Of a stretch of 64,000 bases of DNA, positions 37,880 to 49,687 are shown piece after piece; within the stretch, counting starts at the first letter, position 1; each line of letters opens with the position of its first letter. Source of the stretch: Cryptomeria japonica (Eukaryota > Streptophyta > Pinopsida > Cupressales > Cupressaceae); NCBI RefSeq assembly GCF_030272615.1, contig NC_081412.1, positions 544,252,870 through 544,316,869 of the forward strand, in the 5' to 3' direction. A program made the translations under genes and the position numbers. Under the pieces are notes generated by a model that was given only the letters and a program-made list of their open reading frames with translations, was not told the origin of the DNA and did not search any database.

Positions 37880-38490
37880 ATTATTTCCAAGTTGTACAAT
37901 TTCACAAATTTTTTGTAGGCCAATTGGATTAAAATTCCCTTCTTAATAGTAAAATGCCTTAAAATTCAATGATCAATCTTATTTGTCAGGCAACCATGGG
38001 CATTTTTCCTTTGAATGCTAAGGAATCTCTTATTTATAAGAATTCCACAATAGATTTTCTACATATAATTCATAAGCTTTAGATAAAGGAAGATTTTAAT
38101 AATTTCCCCAAGAACAGTAGTTGTTGTTTGGTTTATAGATCACAAATAAAATATAAAATTCAAATGGAATCATAGGAATCAAATCTTGACATTCACCTAT
38201 TACTTCTAATTCTTACTCTCTCTTTAGAAGCATCTTTAGAATTATTCAATATACTATTCAAATAATAGGCTGCATTGACATTGTTCTAAATTTTCATTTT
38301 TATTATTATTTTATTCACCATTACTTTTCTAATTAGAGCCCATCAATTTCCTTCTTAAAATTTTTAATCTGCAAACCTTTTTTTTGTGTAATTCACTTTG
38401 ATTTTATGTTTGACAACTCATGAAAAAAGAGAGTGTAATTTCTTTCGATTATATGCGTGTTTGACAATTCATTTTTTTAGATTCTTGATA
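37880..38490 (+). pseudogene. GLR gene relic A
   Basis: This segment carries GLR upstream-like sequence (AATTTCACAAATTTTTTGTAGG, then CTTTGAATGCTAAG as at 23833-23846). It then jumps to the 3' end of GLR exon 3 and the start of intron 3: 38118-38226 aligns with 26068-26175, including GTTGTTTGGTTT, AATCAAATCTTGACATTCA and the TTACTCTCTCTTT run. Exons 1, 2 and most of exon 3 are absent. Identity to the intact gene over the last 68 bases is roughly 80 percent by eye. Its flanks also match relic B at 58.4-59.1 kb, so the two relics are related. It cannot encode a channel. Confidence 0.75.
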
Positions 38491-38900
38491 AAAATAGTAG
38501 GAAGATGCTTGAAAATGACATTTCATTTTATTATTCCCACAAATAATACTAGAAAATATGTTTTAAAATTTCATTGTGTTGACAAAATGGACATTTAACT
38601 AGCTAAACCATCATGCAATGCAAATTTGAAGTGTAAAAAATTTTCAAGCCAAAATGTGAGCATGATTATCACCTTTCAACCTATAAAATTGAGCACTAAA
38701 ATTTTTCATGTCTTCTCTTGGAACTTCCATTTTCATTTTTGGTTCAAACTAGGATTTAAGGACACAGTTTGAACGAGGTTGAAATAATTTTTAATTTTTT
38801 TATGGTAGAGATTTAACAAATTAATATTTGGACAACCACGACCAATACTTAAAAAAAATTACAATGTAGTGGATTGTAAAGATTCATAAATAAGTCTACA
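38491..38900. other. Intergenic DNA before LINE 2
   Basis: AT-rich with no supported gene. The 5' untranslated region of the following LINE may begin here. Confidence 0.4.
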
Positions 38901-40472
38901 ATGAGTTTTAACATTACAAACAAAAAGGTGCACTTTCCAAGAGCAAGAGCAGGAGCAGGAGTTGACAAGGGAGCAAGTTCAAGATTGAATTTGAATGACT
39001 CTAGTTTTGGGAGTCCAAGGGATTTCCTTATGACTCGCCCAGCAAAATTGGTCCCCGGTCCTTTGGATGGGGCCTCAAATGATACATGGGATGGTGGTAC
39101 CATGCAGAATACTGCCAATTGTAAATCTATCTTTTCTAACAAACCTAGTGAGGTTGAGGGCCCCAATAATAAGATTCCCTCTATGGAATGCAATAAGAAA
39201 TGGGCCTCTCTTTTTGCAACTAAGCTTAAGGGTAAGGTCGTTTCGCCAGTACCGCATAAAGTTGACCAGGATTCTGGTGCTTGCTCCATCTCTATCCTGG
39301 ACTTTATTGTGGATAAGAATATGGATCACATGAACTTAGTCTTGGTTGGAAAATTTGTTGGACCACACTTGAATATTGAGGATGTTAGATCGTGGGTGTC
39401 TAGGAAATGGAAAGGTAACAATCAAATTGATGTTGTGGCTATGGCCGGTGGCTTCTTCTTCTTTTCATTCACCTATGAAGAAGACTTTTGATCTATTTTG
39501 GCAAGAGGTCCCTGGATGCTAGGCAAAGCCTTGCTGGCCCTTAAAAAGTGGGAACCAAAATTTAATCCCAAAGACTCAAAATGTAATGAAGCCCCTATCT
39601 GGGATAGATTGCTAGGTTTACCAATGGAATTATGGGGAGAAGAAATATTTGCGGGTATTGCAGCTTGTTTTGGTGAGATAATCTCAGTCAACCCAATGAC
39701 TACAGCTAAAAGATGACTGGTTTATGCCAGATAGTATGTCCATGTTAAATAGTCTATAAACCTACCTTCCCAGATAGATCTTTTCTCTAAGCTAGGCAAA
39801 TGGGTGCAGAAAGTGGAGTATGAATCCATCCCTTTCGTGTGTTTTCATTATTAAAAATTGGGTTACTAGGCCAGGAAATGTCCATCTAAGCCAAAGAAGG
39901 AATGGAGAAAGAGGAATGATTTGCCGCTCTCAGAGAAGACGGATGCCCTGCCTGCAGAGCCTCCTTTGATTGACTTGAGTAATGATTTGGATGGATCTAT
40001 TCCCTCTATTCCTACCCCGATTGTGGGGATGGGGATTTTTCCTAAATCTGACTTTCCTTCAAATGTTCTTGTTGCCCTTGACCTGAACCTCTTGCCCCCT
40101 GAGGAGAATATTGGAGAATCCCCTCTTGTGGATGACCCTAGTGATGAAGAGATTTTTTGAAATGCTACTGGATTTGCTACGAATCTCCTGACCTCCCCCA
40201 TGTTAGAATCATCCCTTGACGACTCCACTCTTATTATTGAGGTCAAACCCAAAAATGGAAGAAGGAACTCCCCTATTGGCCAAAATACTCCGGTCTCAGG
40301 GGGGGTCTTAACTAGAAACAAACAAAAAGCGGACTGTGGGTCGAACTCAAGGGGGGTGGGGAGACCACCCAATGCAGTTAGTAGAGATAGGCAAAGGTCG
40401 GTTGCCATTGCAGACGAAGCTCAGAGAATGTTACCAGAAATGGGGATGGGACCCCCCTCTCATGCTAAATGA
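38901..40472 (+). pseudogene. LINE 2 ORF1 (DUF4283-type RNA-binding protein)
   Basis: In plant LINEs this protein would bind element RNA. A polar N-terminus is followed by a DUF4283-like block (LVGKFVGPHLNIEDVRSWV, FFFFSFTYEED, then ARGPWMLGKALLALKKW and IWDRLLGLPMELW). A zinc knuckle near 39835-39885 is damaged: the second Cys and the His positions are now Tyr codons and two stops are present. A Pro/Ser/Asp-rich tail follows. Every segment lies in the same frame, with stops such as those at 39489-39491 and 39714-39716. The final TGA at 40470-40472 overlaps the ORF2 ATG. Confidence 0.82.
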
Positions 40473-43400
40473 AAGTCATCTCCTGGAATATAAGGGGTTT
40501 AAATCACCCCCACAAGCATGACTTGATATCCAATTTGGTTAGAGATCATAAACTAGATATTTTCCTTGTCCAAGAAACTAAAATGCCTAGTAGCAAAGTG
40601 AAAAAAATTAAATTGGCAATTTTTGGAGATGTGGTGTTCAATACGTGGATGCAGATGGTGCTTCAGGTGGTATTTCCACCCTTTGGAATCCAAGACTGTT
40701 GTGTGGTAAGGTGGTTCTCTTGTCCTAATCTAATTGCTACTAGATTATTTAATCTTAAAGATGGATGCTCCTCAATTATTTCCAACATCTATGCTCCTAA
40801 TGGGAGATCTGCTAGGAAAGCCCTCTGGTCTTCCATTTTCCATGCTAGGTCGCTCTTCCCTAATGAGAAATGGGTTCTTCTGGGTGATTTCAACACCTCA
40901 CTCTCAAGTTTAGACAAGACTTGGTTGACATGATCAACTCTTAGAGCCTTTTGGATCTGGATCTTATTGGTGCTAAGTTCACCTAGTCCAATAGACATAG
41001 TGGGGAGGATCTCATTTAGGTTAAGCTTGATAGGGGACTTGTCTGTCCTGATTGGATTCCGAATGCTTCCTATAGATTCAATGCCTTGCCCTATGTTGGA
41101 TCAGACCACTTCCCTATTTACCTTTAGGCAACTCCGTTGTCTAGTAGAAAGGCATACCCCTTCAGATTTGAGAAAATGTGACTGATGGCCCCTGACATCC
41201 AAGATAAAATTATGTAGTGGTGGAATATTGATATCCAAGGTATGACCATGTTTTGTATAGCCAAGAATCTATCTAATGTCAAGTCTAGTATTCAACATTG
41301 GAACAAGTTCTCTTTTGACAATATCTTCAAAATTAAAGATAAGCTCAAAATGGATCTTGAGGAGGTTCAAAAGCATACTCAAGTTTTCAAGTTTGATAAA
41401 GATGTCTCGAACAAAGAAATTGATATTTTGACTAAATTGCATGACATTATTTCCAAAAAGAGGAATTTTGGAAGCAAAGATCTAGAGCTTTATGGCTTAA
41501 AAGTGGTGACATAAACACTAAGTTCTTTCATATGACGACTCTTAAACATGGGGATGCTAATAGAATAAAGAAAATTCAGACTGGCCAGAGATTGGTTGAT
41601 AAGCATGAAGAGATTTTCTAGGAAGCCATCAATTTTTTCTCTATCATCCTTTCAGTGGATGATCCTCTTGAACCTCTAGCTCAAAATGAAATCTTGCAAG
41701 AGGTTCCCACCATTATCTCTCAAGATATGAACTTGGAGCTTACCCGAATCCCCTCTCCTAGTGAAGTTCACAATGCGGTCTTCTCTTTTGAAGGTAACAA
41801 AGTCCCTGGCCATGATGGCTTCCCTCTTTTTTTCTTTCAGAATTTTTGGCAGATTATTTGCTTTGATGTGGTCACTACAGCTCAAGAATTTTTTGGATCC
41901 TGTTCTCTCCTGAAGGAGCTGAATACCACCTTCCTTGTCCTCGTCCCCAAGAAATCTGATGCCTTCTCTTTTCAATATTTTAGACCTATTAGTCTTTGCA
42001 ATTTTTTGTATAAAATTTTCACCAAAATTTTTGTGCTCAGACTTAAGATTTTCATCCCTTCTTTAATTTTTAAGCATAAAAATGGGTTTGTTCCTGGGAG
42101 GCAGATCCTGGATTCTGTTATTGTGGTGCATGAGAACATCCACTCCCTATCTATCAATAAAAAACTTGGCTTTTTTTGGAAATTGGACCTCTTGAAAGCT
42201 TTTGATAAATTCAATTGGAGTTTTCTCCTCTGAATCCTTAGGGTGTTTGGATCTTCAGAGATAACTTCATCCAGATCATTGAACAATGTCTGTCCACCCC
42301 CAAATTTTTATTGTTGATTAATGGATCTGCCTCTGGTTTCTTCTCCCCATCAAGGGGAATTAGATATGGGGATCCTCTATCTCCTTTCCTTTTCATTCTG
42401 ATGAGTAAAGCTCTCAGTAAAATTATTTAGAGGGAAGTCAGAAAAGGCAATATTATGGGATTACGACCCTCCTCTCAAGCCTCCTCATGCTCTCACCAAC
42501 AATTTGTAGATAATACTTCGTTGATGGGGGAAGGCTTAGTTAAAGAAGCTAATAATTTAAAAGAGACTCTGGATATTTATGAACAAGGTTCTAGGAAAAA
42601 ATTAGCTTGGCTAAAAGCTTAATTTTTTTCTTTAACACCCCTAAGCATAGGAAAAAGAAGATTGCCTCAATTATTGGATGTAAAGTTGGAATTTTGCCCA
42701 ACTCTTATTAGGTCTCCCCCTCTGCCATGGTCCAACCCCAGACTCCTTCTAGGTGAACCTTATTGATAAATTCTAGAATAACTTTTTTGGTGGAAAGGCA
42801 CTTTGTTAAGCCAAGCTGGTAAGCTCCAACTACTCAAAGATTCACTTCAGAGTCTCCCAGTTTATGCTATGAGTTTATTCAAAATCCCAGGCAAAATTGC
42901 TGATAAACTAGAAAGAATACAAACAAAAATTTGTGGACAGGAACTGAATCTAAGAATAGATTACATCTTGTGGCTTAGAATCAGGTTTGACTTCCTAAGT
43001 CCATGGGGGCACTAAACATTCAGAATCTGAGAGATTTCAATAAAGCCCTGATGGCCAAGCAGTTGTGGAGATGTCTTAAAGAGAATAATGAATGGATTGG
43101 CATTTTCAAACATACATACCACATTCTGGATATCCAAAACACTCTGGAATCTTATGATCTCCCCAATGTTGTTTCTAATTTATGTAGCAACTTCTTTGGC
43201 TCCTCCAAAGTTATTTTCCATGGTTGTAGATGGGGGCTGGGGAATGGTACCAAAATCAGGCTTTGGGATGACTGGTGATGGCTCCCTATCAGATTCTGTT
43301 TGGGCTTTTCCCTTCAAAGAATTAGGTCTTAGAAAAATTGACGTCTGGGTGGCTAAATATTGAATAGAGGTGAAGCCTAGTTGGACTTCAATTCTATCGA

Positions 43401-44597
43401 TAATGATTTGATACCTATACAACCTTGGTTGAATTTTATACACATCCCTTGCTCTCATGTGGAGGATGAAGTGTTTTATAATTTCTCCTCTTTTGGGAAG
43501 TTCAAGGTTGTCGATGCTCATAAGTTCATCTCTAGAAACTCCCCCCCCTTCTGGGTGGGTATCTAGAATAAGCACTTAATTTTGAAAATAAACATTTTTT
43601 TCTGGTTGTTTATGCAGGGTAATATCTCTACCATTGAAAATATTTGCAAAAGAGGTCTTCCTCTTACTAATAGATGTTTTCTTTGCAAAGAGGCAGAGGA
43701 AAATGTTGGCCATCTGCTGCTTCACTGCTATTTTGTCAGGGATATCTGAAATTTCTTTCTTAACATCTGGAACACTAATTGGGTCTTCCCTGAATCAGTT
43801 CAAAAAATGTGGTTTGAATGGAAGTGCCCCTTTGATAATCAGGCTTTGGGAGTTCTCTGGAATTTGTCTCTTCCTCAGTTTTCCTGGGGTATTTGGAAAG
43901 AAAGAAACAATAGAGTCTTTAGAGATTTGGAAACTCCTGTGCTTGTTGTGGCTACTAAAATTTGCATTTCTACCAAGGAGAATTTTTTTTATCTTGTGCC
44001 CCAGCAAAAATAATAACCATCCCCTCGCTACTCTCTAGGAGGAATGGGATACTATCAATTGGTGGAAAATGGATTGGAATATTTCCATTCCAATGCACAA
44101 AACCAAGCAGTGTAGACAAAATGTACTTTGGATTCCCCCCCTATGGGATGGATCAAAATCAATGTGGATGGGTCGGGTGCGGGAGAGTGGCTAGGATTCA
44201 TTCGGTTCTACTAGTTTCTATGGTGGTGCTCACTCTAGGCACCTAGTCTAACCACTTTGTGGAGGCTAGCGCTGCCCACATTGGGTTACACATGGCTAAA
44301 AGAGAAGGCTTTTGAAAAGTCTGGCTGGAGTTTGACTCTCTAAACATTGTCAATTGCCTAAATGGGTGCATGGATCCTAGATAGACGATTGCTAATCTAA
44401 TCAAGGATTGTCGGGATATAATAAATGAGTTGGAAGAATTCAAAATTTCGTATGTATATCGGGAAGGCAACAAAGCGGCAGATCTACTAGCCAATCTGGC
44501 CGTGGGCTACATGGCGACTAAATGGTGGAGTAGTAGGGATTCATTCCCAAAAAACCTGTGCGATCTGGCTTGTGATGATTCCACCCACTTGCATTAA
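40469..44597 (+). pseudogene. LINE 2 ORF2 (endonuclease, RT, RNase H-like)
   Basis: ORF2 starts with MKVISWNIRGLNHPHK, the classic plant LINE endonuclease opening, and then shows QETKMPSSK, NIYAPNG and LLGDFNT. After a stop at 40931-40933 it continues KLDRGLVCPDW and SDHFPIY. The RT spans about 41760-42540 with FRPISLCNFLYKI, GFVPGRQI and KLDLLKAFDKFNW. The catalytic motif is FVDNT at 42503-42517, so one metal-binding Asp is replaced by Asn. A zinc finger near 43660-43730 (RCFLCKEAEENVGHLLLHC) and an RNase H-like domain (WIKINVDGSGAG, YREGNKAADLLANLAVG) end at TAA 44595-44597. Several frameshifts occur between 41200 and 43400. Confidence 0.85.
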
Positions 44598-44710
44598 TAA
44601 ATCATATTTAATCATAATTTGATAGAGTTGATAGGGAAACAGATCCTTTTTGTTGTCCCTAACCGGAGATCTAGAAACTTACCTTGTGCCTAGATTTTTT
44701 GTCTTATTAT

Positions 44711-44815
44711 GTGGCCCATTTCCTACTACTATTTAGAGACTTTTCTGGTGTGGTCCATTTCCTACAACTTTTTAGAGACTTCTGTCATGTGGCCCATTTC
44801 CTACAATTCGACGAC
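44711..44815. repeat. 39-bp tandem repeat
   Basis: Units start at 44711, 44750 and 44789, each with GTGGYCCATTTCCTAC followed by AACTTTTTAGAGACTT-like sequence. About 2.6 copies with a few mismatches. It lies between LINE 2 and the coiled-coil ORF. Confidence 0.8.
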
Positions 44816-45117
44816 CCAAAGCATAATGGGTGGGGACAAGAACTAGAAAAAATTGTCTACTTGTGAGAAATGGAACAAAAACAAGGAAGTGTGGTAGGAA
44901 ATTGTTGATGGGGGAATTGTCCCCTTCTTGGATAGACTTCATGGCCCTTCTCCTCTGCTCATGAAGTCCTTTGTCAATGGGTGGAAGAAAGGGATCCTGA
45001 GGGCTTTTGGTGCCGAGTACCAACTTGACGAAACCCTCATGGTGACGGTCACTGTTCTGGTGACGAATGGCAGAATGTTCTATAGAGATAGGAAAACTCG
45101 GGAGGAGGACTTGACAA

Positions 45118-45149
45118 ATTTTACCATTTTGAATCATTTTAGGCATGGT
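45118..45149. repeat. 32-bp direct repeat, copy 1
   Basis: Identical over 32 bases to 45272-45303, which encodes the FTILNHFRHG segment. Copy 1 interrupts the expected protein and shifts the frame; copy 2 is in the natural place. Confidence 0.9.
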
Positions 45150-45271
45150 TAACAAGATGGCTGATTGTGGCTACAACAGGAAAGATTTTATGGCTCCCTA
45201 GGTGGACATGACTGAGTTCATCATGAGGTATATTATGCTCGATGACAGATATGTCAATATCTTTTCCTACC

Positions 45272-45303
45272 ATTTTACCATTTTGAATCATTTTAGGCAT
45301 GGT
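45272..45303. repeat. 32-bp direct repeat, copy 2
   Basis: The probable source copy, lying in the conserved HFxxLxHxRH segment, 154 bp downstream of copy 1. Confidence 0.9.
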
Positions 45304-45527
45304 AAAATCATTTATGTTCGTTTCTATCTGGCCTCCTCTTTAGAAAATAGTCTTGAAAAAATTATGGAGAATCCAAACAGTCCTATTCTTCATGAAGGTC
45401 TTATTGTGCTCATCATGGAGTATGCTAAGACCCTTGAAGTTGTGCCCTCTCTATCTGAGAAAGGCCAACATACTAATATTTATGATGTCTCTGACTTGGA
45501 AATAGATTTGGAGGATAGTGGGGGTGC

Positions 45528-45532
45528 CATTC
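45528..45532. repeat. Target site duplication CATTC (left)
   Basis: CATTC directly precedes the LTR start TGATG and recurs directly after the right LTR end CACCA at 53230-53234. Confidence 0.92.
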
Positions 45533-47039
45533 TGATGTGGAGCCTCCTTGTATCTTGTCAAATACTTCAAAATGTATTACACTGACTCCTCAACAAACGA
45601 ATAGGATCCTGCAAAGCAAGGCTCTACAATCTTAGTTCCAACTTCTCATTTCACTTCAAGGTTCATACTACTCAAATTGGGTAACTTTCTCCATTATGCT
45701 TCATGAAGCCTCCTAATGTTCCTAACCTTCACAACACCTATTTTGGATCATAAAACACTCACATGGACTAGACTAAACATTGGTTTCAAGGATTTAACCC
45801 AATTCCCTATGACAAATTCACAATTAGGCCTATTTGCTTATAGCCCTTGGAGATGGGTAATGGGACCTTAATTTCAAACTTTTCCAAACACCCTAGAAAA
45901 TAAATTATAGATTCAAATACCCTTTATGTTCTTACACAATTCTCCAAAAGGAGAAGGAAAGATCTAACAAGGAAAGGTTTGAACCGGGTGATGACCAACT
46001 GTCCTAAAGGGCTAATTAGGCTTCCATTTGTGAAGCAACTATATCGAAATGGACACACCTTACAACCACAACCCCATGAGCATGTGGGGAACCATAAACT
46101 ATTATATATTCCAAGGTTACACACTTGGAATCATCACCAATTGTCTTCTAGGGTAATTAGTGCAGTCTAAGGGCTAGGTTGCCACATAGAGATGTCTACC
46201 TAGGGACTGATCAAACACACATCTCCCTTGATCCTCCTGAAAAAATCTTTTGGAATCATAAAATACATAGGCCACACTTTCATCCCACCCACTTCCATGA
46301 GTTTTAGATGAATAGGTTGTAAGTTATGGCCATGGAAAAGCAAAACCCTATTTTTCTGGGTACCTAAAACAAAACTTGGATATCTGGAGCAAAACAAATG
46401 ATCAAGACCTCAAATCAAGACCAATCCCTTTATAACTCATTTCCCTAACAAAATCACAACATTGGGGATTAGTCCCAATCCATATAAATCCATGCACCAT
46501 GCCAAAACCTCATAGTTTACAAGAAAAACTCAAAATTTCTTATTATTTGCAATCATAAAGTCTTTCTCCATACAACCTCTCCTTGGGAATTGTGTCCTCA
46601 AGGTGTTTATACCCCTCTAAAATTTATCTCAACTGAAATCAAGTGGCTAGAGCCATTGGAGGAGTTAAACCAACAAGAATTCAAAAAGTTGCACAAAAGT
46701 TGCTCATGACAACTTTTGACAAAGTTGTCAAAAATGTCATTTCTTGCACCCGAATGACTTGGGTCAAGACTAACACCTCTAAGCACCCTACAAGAACATA
46801 AAAGATATAAAACCACTAGGAAAAACCTATCCTAAGCATACTTAGTCCCCTTTTGTCCAAAAGTCCTAATTGGCTTATCAAGATGCCAAAATAGGAGTTT
46901 GGCTCACAAGATGGGGTCCTTTATTACAAACACAAAATGCATAATTGAAACATAACAAAAATATCCTAAGACATGTTTAAGGTCTTATCCTTCCTCCTTT
47001 GATCCTGAATGATCATGTTGAAGGGGTTCCCCTGCACCA
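45533..47039 (-). repeat. 3' LTR of gypsy 2
   Basis: This 1507-bp LTR on the left matches 51711-53229 with many substitutions and small indels. Short open frames in it (for example 45979-46170) recur in the partner LTR and are not genes. Confidence 0.9.
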
Positions 47040-47099
47040 TACTCACCAAAAAAATAAATCTCAAGTCCACTTGAGATGAGAGTCTTCAGATCTACACCA

Positions 47100-47401
47100 T
47101 GGTTTTTGATTTGTTGTTCTGTCATCTAGACTGATTCAGAATATGGTTATCCCTGCCAGGCCACCAAATAATCCATATATACTTTTTTCCTTATCCTCTT
47201 TGCAACTTTGGTGTCCAAAACTTTATGCAACTTTGGTGGTTCATGTTTAGGAATGTCATCATCAGCTACAACCTGAATGGTTTCTTCTCCTGCATCAACA
47301 CTACATTTGTAAAGCGTTAAGTCACATACATTAAAAATGGGTGACAAACCAAGACTAGGTGGGAGTTGGAGTTCATAAGCATTTTGTCCATATTTTGTCA
47401 A
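47100..47401 (-). pseudogene. C-terminal and chromodomain-like region of gypsy 2
   Basis: The frame reads YELQLPPSLGLSPIFNVCDL, the usual segment after gypsy integrase, then KVLDTKVAKRIRKKVYMDYL and VAWQG before a stop and PYSESV. Spacing and the YLVxWxG core resemble the chromodomain of chromoviruses, which targets integration to marked chromatin. The key aromatic residues beyond WQG are partly replaced by stops, so a working reader domain is unlikely. Confidence 0.65.
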
Positions 47402-47503
47402 GATTTGATAGGGTCCAATCTTTCTCTACATAAGCTTTGTATATTTTCCTTTTTGAAGTCTTTCCTTCTTCAAGTGAACCCACACCAAGTCTCCCACATA
47501 AAA

Positions 47504-48534
47504 CTAGACATCCCTCTTCTTCTTATCATCATGAGCCTTATATATTTCTACAGATTGTTGAAGGTGATATTTAACTTGGTCATGTATCTCCTTTATGGTG
47601 GTGGCAAAGGTTTCTCCATCTTCACTAATGGCTTCTCCTTGAGGTAGTTCACTTAAATCCAACACACCCCTTGGGTGGATGCCATCCACAACCTGGGAAG
47701 GTGGCTTTCCAGTGCTTCTATTTACTGTATCATTATAAGAAAATTCTTCTTGAGATAGTATGCTATCACACTTCTCTCCATATTGCCTAGTCAAACATCT
47801 TAGCAGATTTCCCAATGATCTGTTTACAACTTCAGTTTGGCCATCCATTTGGGGATGGTAGGATAAGGAGAAGGCTAGATTTGTGCCAAACTTCTTCCAA
47901 AGAGTCCTCCAGAAGTTTCCAATAAATTTCACATCCCTATCAGAGACTATGGTCAAAGGCAAACCATGTATTTGGACAATTTCTTTGAAAAATAAATCTC
48001 CAACATAAGAAGCATCACAGGTGGTTTTACATGGAAAGAAATGTGCCTTTTTACTAAACCTACCCACCACTACAAAAACACTATCATAACCTTTTCTTGT
48101 CCTAGACAATCCTAAAATAAAATCCATACTTATACTTTCCCATGGTCTTGAAGGAATGGGTAAAGGCTGGTATAAGCCTACATTGGTGAACTACCCCTTT
48201 GCTTTTTGGCATATCACATATGTCTCCACAAATCTCTTGACATATATCTACAAATTGCGCCAAAAGTAATGCCTCTTCACCAAGTCTAGTGTCTTGTCAA
48301 GGCCAAATAGCCTGCCATTTCTCCACAGTGCTTCTCCCTGATTATGTTTAGTCTCATAGAGCATTTGGGCATGCACAACTGTGCACCCTTAAACAACAAT
48401 CCATCTTGTATCATAAATTCAAAGAAATCAACATGAAACCTCTCATCAAAAGATGCACATACCTTGTAGATCTCTCCAAAGTCTTCATCATCCTCATACA
48501 TGGCCTTCAAGGAGTTTATTCCAACACTCTCCAA
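47504..48534 (-). pseudogene. Integrase of gypsy 2
   Basis: The core reads MDFILGLSRTRKGYDSVFVV (first Asp), IVSDRDVKFIGNFW (second Asp) and DGQTEVVNRSLGNLLR (Glu), so the DDE triad can be seen. Upstream at 48286-48534 the N-terminal segment lies in another frame and only part of the zinc-binding pattern remains. The region feeds into the YELQLP and chromodomain-like tail. Confidence 0.88.
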
Positions 48535-48676
48535 CTAGATCTGATTTGTGGTTAATACTCTTCTGCTCAAAGCATCTGCCACCTTATTCTTGACCCCTTT
48601 CTTATGCTTAAGAGTGAAAGTGAAGGCTTGTAGGGTCTCTACCCACTTCATATGCCTATGGTTCAACTTTTCTTGG

Positions 48677-49678
48677 CTATTTATGAAACTGAGGGCCTAA
48701 TTTTTTATGAAAACTATGAACTCCTTGTCTCCACTTTTTCAAGAATTGCACTAGAGAAAACATCTCTAGGTCATAGGATGAGTACCTCCTCTTTGCCTCA
48801 TTTAATTTCTCACTGAAGAAGGCAATGGGCCTTCCTTTCTGACTAAGCACTACCCCAATAGCCATGTGATTTCCATCACATTCCACTTGGAAGATTTTGT
48901 TGAAATTGGGTAGGGCAAGGACCGGCTACTCTACAACTTTCTTCTTCAATGTTTCAAAGGAGCTCTCTGCCTCTTTAGTCCAACAAAACCTACACTTTTG
49001 TCCTCCCTTTATGGTGTCAAGCATTGGAGCATAAATTTGGCTAAATCCCCTTATAAATTTCCTATAGAATGTGGCTAAACCAGGAAGTTTCTAACATCAT
49101 TCATGGTTCTAGGTGTAGGCTAAGACAATATAGCACTGACCTTTTATTGATCCATTTTCAACTCACCATATGAGATTACAAATCCCAAGTAAATGATCTC
49201 TTCCTGCATAAACAAACACTTTTCCAAATTGATCATTAATTTCTCTTCACACAATCTCCTTAGGACCAGGTCTACATGTTTTAGGTGCTCTTCTCTAGTT
49301 TGACTGAAAAATTAGAATGTCATTTAGGTAGACTATGACAAATTTTCCTATGAAATCTCTCAAAACTTCATTCATTAACCTCATAAAGGTAATTGGTTCA
49401 CTAGATAAACCAAATGGCATGACCTTCCACTAATCTCTCAGCCTAATCCTAATCTGATGGAAACCAGTTTTCAAGTCAATTGTTGTAAAATATCTAGCAT
49501 CCCACAAGCAATATAACAAGTCCTCAATCCTAGCCATTGGAAATCTATACCTGATAGTAATTTTTTTGATAGCCCTTGAGTCTGTGCAAAGTCTGCAAGT
49601 GCCTTTCTTTTTGGGTGCCATGACTACAAGGACTATACATGGGCTCAAACTTTTGCCAATCAGTCCAGACTTCAACAA
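48677..49678 (-). pseudogene. Reverse transcriptase and RNase H of gypsy 2
   Basis: The RT begins KKKGTCRLCTDSRAIKKITI, then TTIDLKTGFHQIRIR. A short deletion and stop follow, then [20 protein letters not shown]. The catalytic motif is YLND instead of YLDD near 49335-49346, a loss of one metal-binding Asp by a G-to-A type change. RNase H text is seen at 48677-48886 ([35 protein letters not shown]). It is a dead polymerase. Confidence 0.87.
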
Positions 49679-49687
49679 TTCTTCAAT

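Larger units (their letters stand above)
38901..44597 (+). mobile_element. L1-type LINE with ORF1 and ORF2 (LINE 2)
   Basis: This is a longer non-LTR element than the one at the left end, with both ORFs recognisable: ORF1 (DUF4283-like domain and a damaged zinc knuckle) and ORF2 (endonuclease, RT, C-terminal zinc finger, RNase H-like). ORF1 stop and ORF2 start overlap as ATGA at 40469-40472. ORF1 keeps one frame with stops only, while ORF2 also carries frameshifts. Catalytic and zinc residues are lost, so it is inactive. I could not define its poly(A) end or target duplication. Confidence 0.88.
44928..45532 (+). pseudogene. Coiled-coil mobile-domain ORF, N-terminal part
   Basis: I do not recognise a named gene. 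Coding-like text begins near 44928 (DRLHGPSPLLMKSFVNGWK, then VTVLVTNGRMFYRDRK) and, in a second frame after 45150, continues with NRKDFMAP, a stop, VDMTEFIMRYIMLDD, FSYHFTILNHFRHG and PILHEGLIVLIMEYAK, up to an acidic region. The real start is not visible. The frame change coincides with an exact 32-bp repeat (45118-45149 equals 45272-45303), which looks like a templated insertion. The frame is cut at 45532 by a gypsy element and resumes in phase at 53235. The motif order is the same as in the extra ORF of gypsy 1, and it resembles plant transposon-associated proteins. Function unknown. Confidence 0.6.

Noticed and set aside
45979-46170. Open frames repeated at 52166-52348
   Set aside because: Duplicate because they lie in the paired LTRs of gypsy 2.
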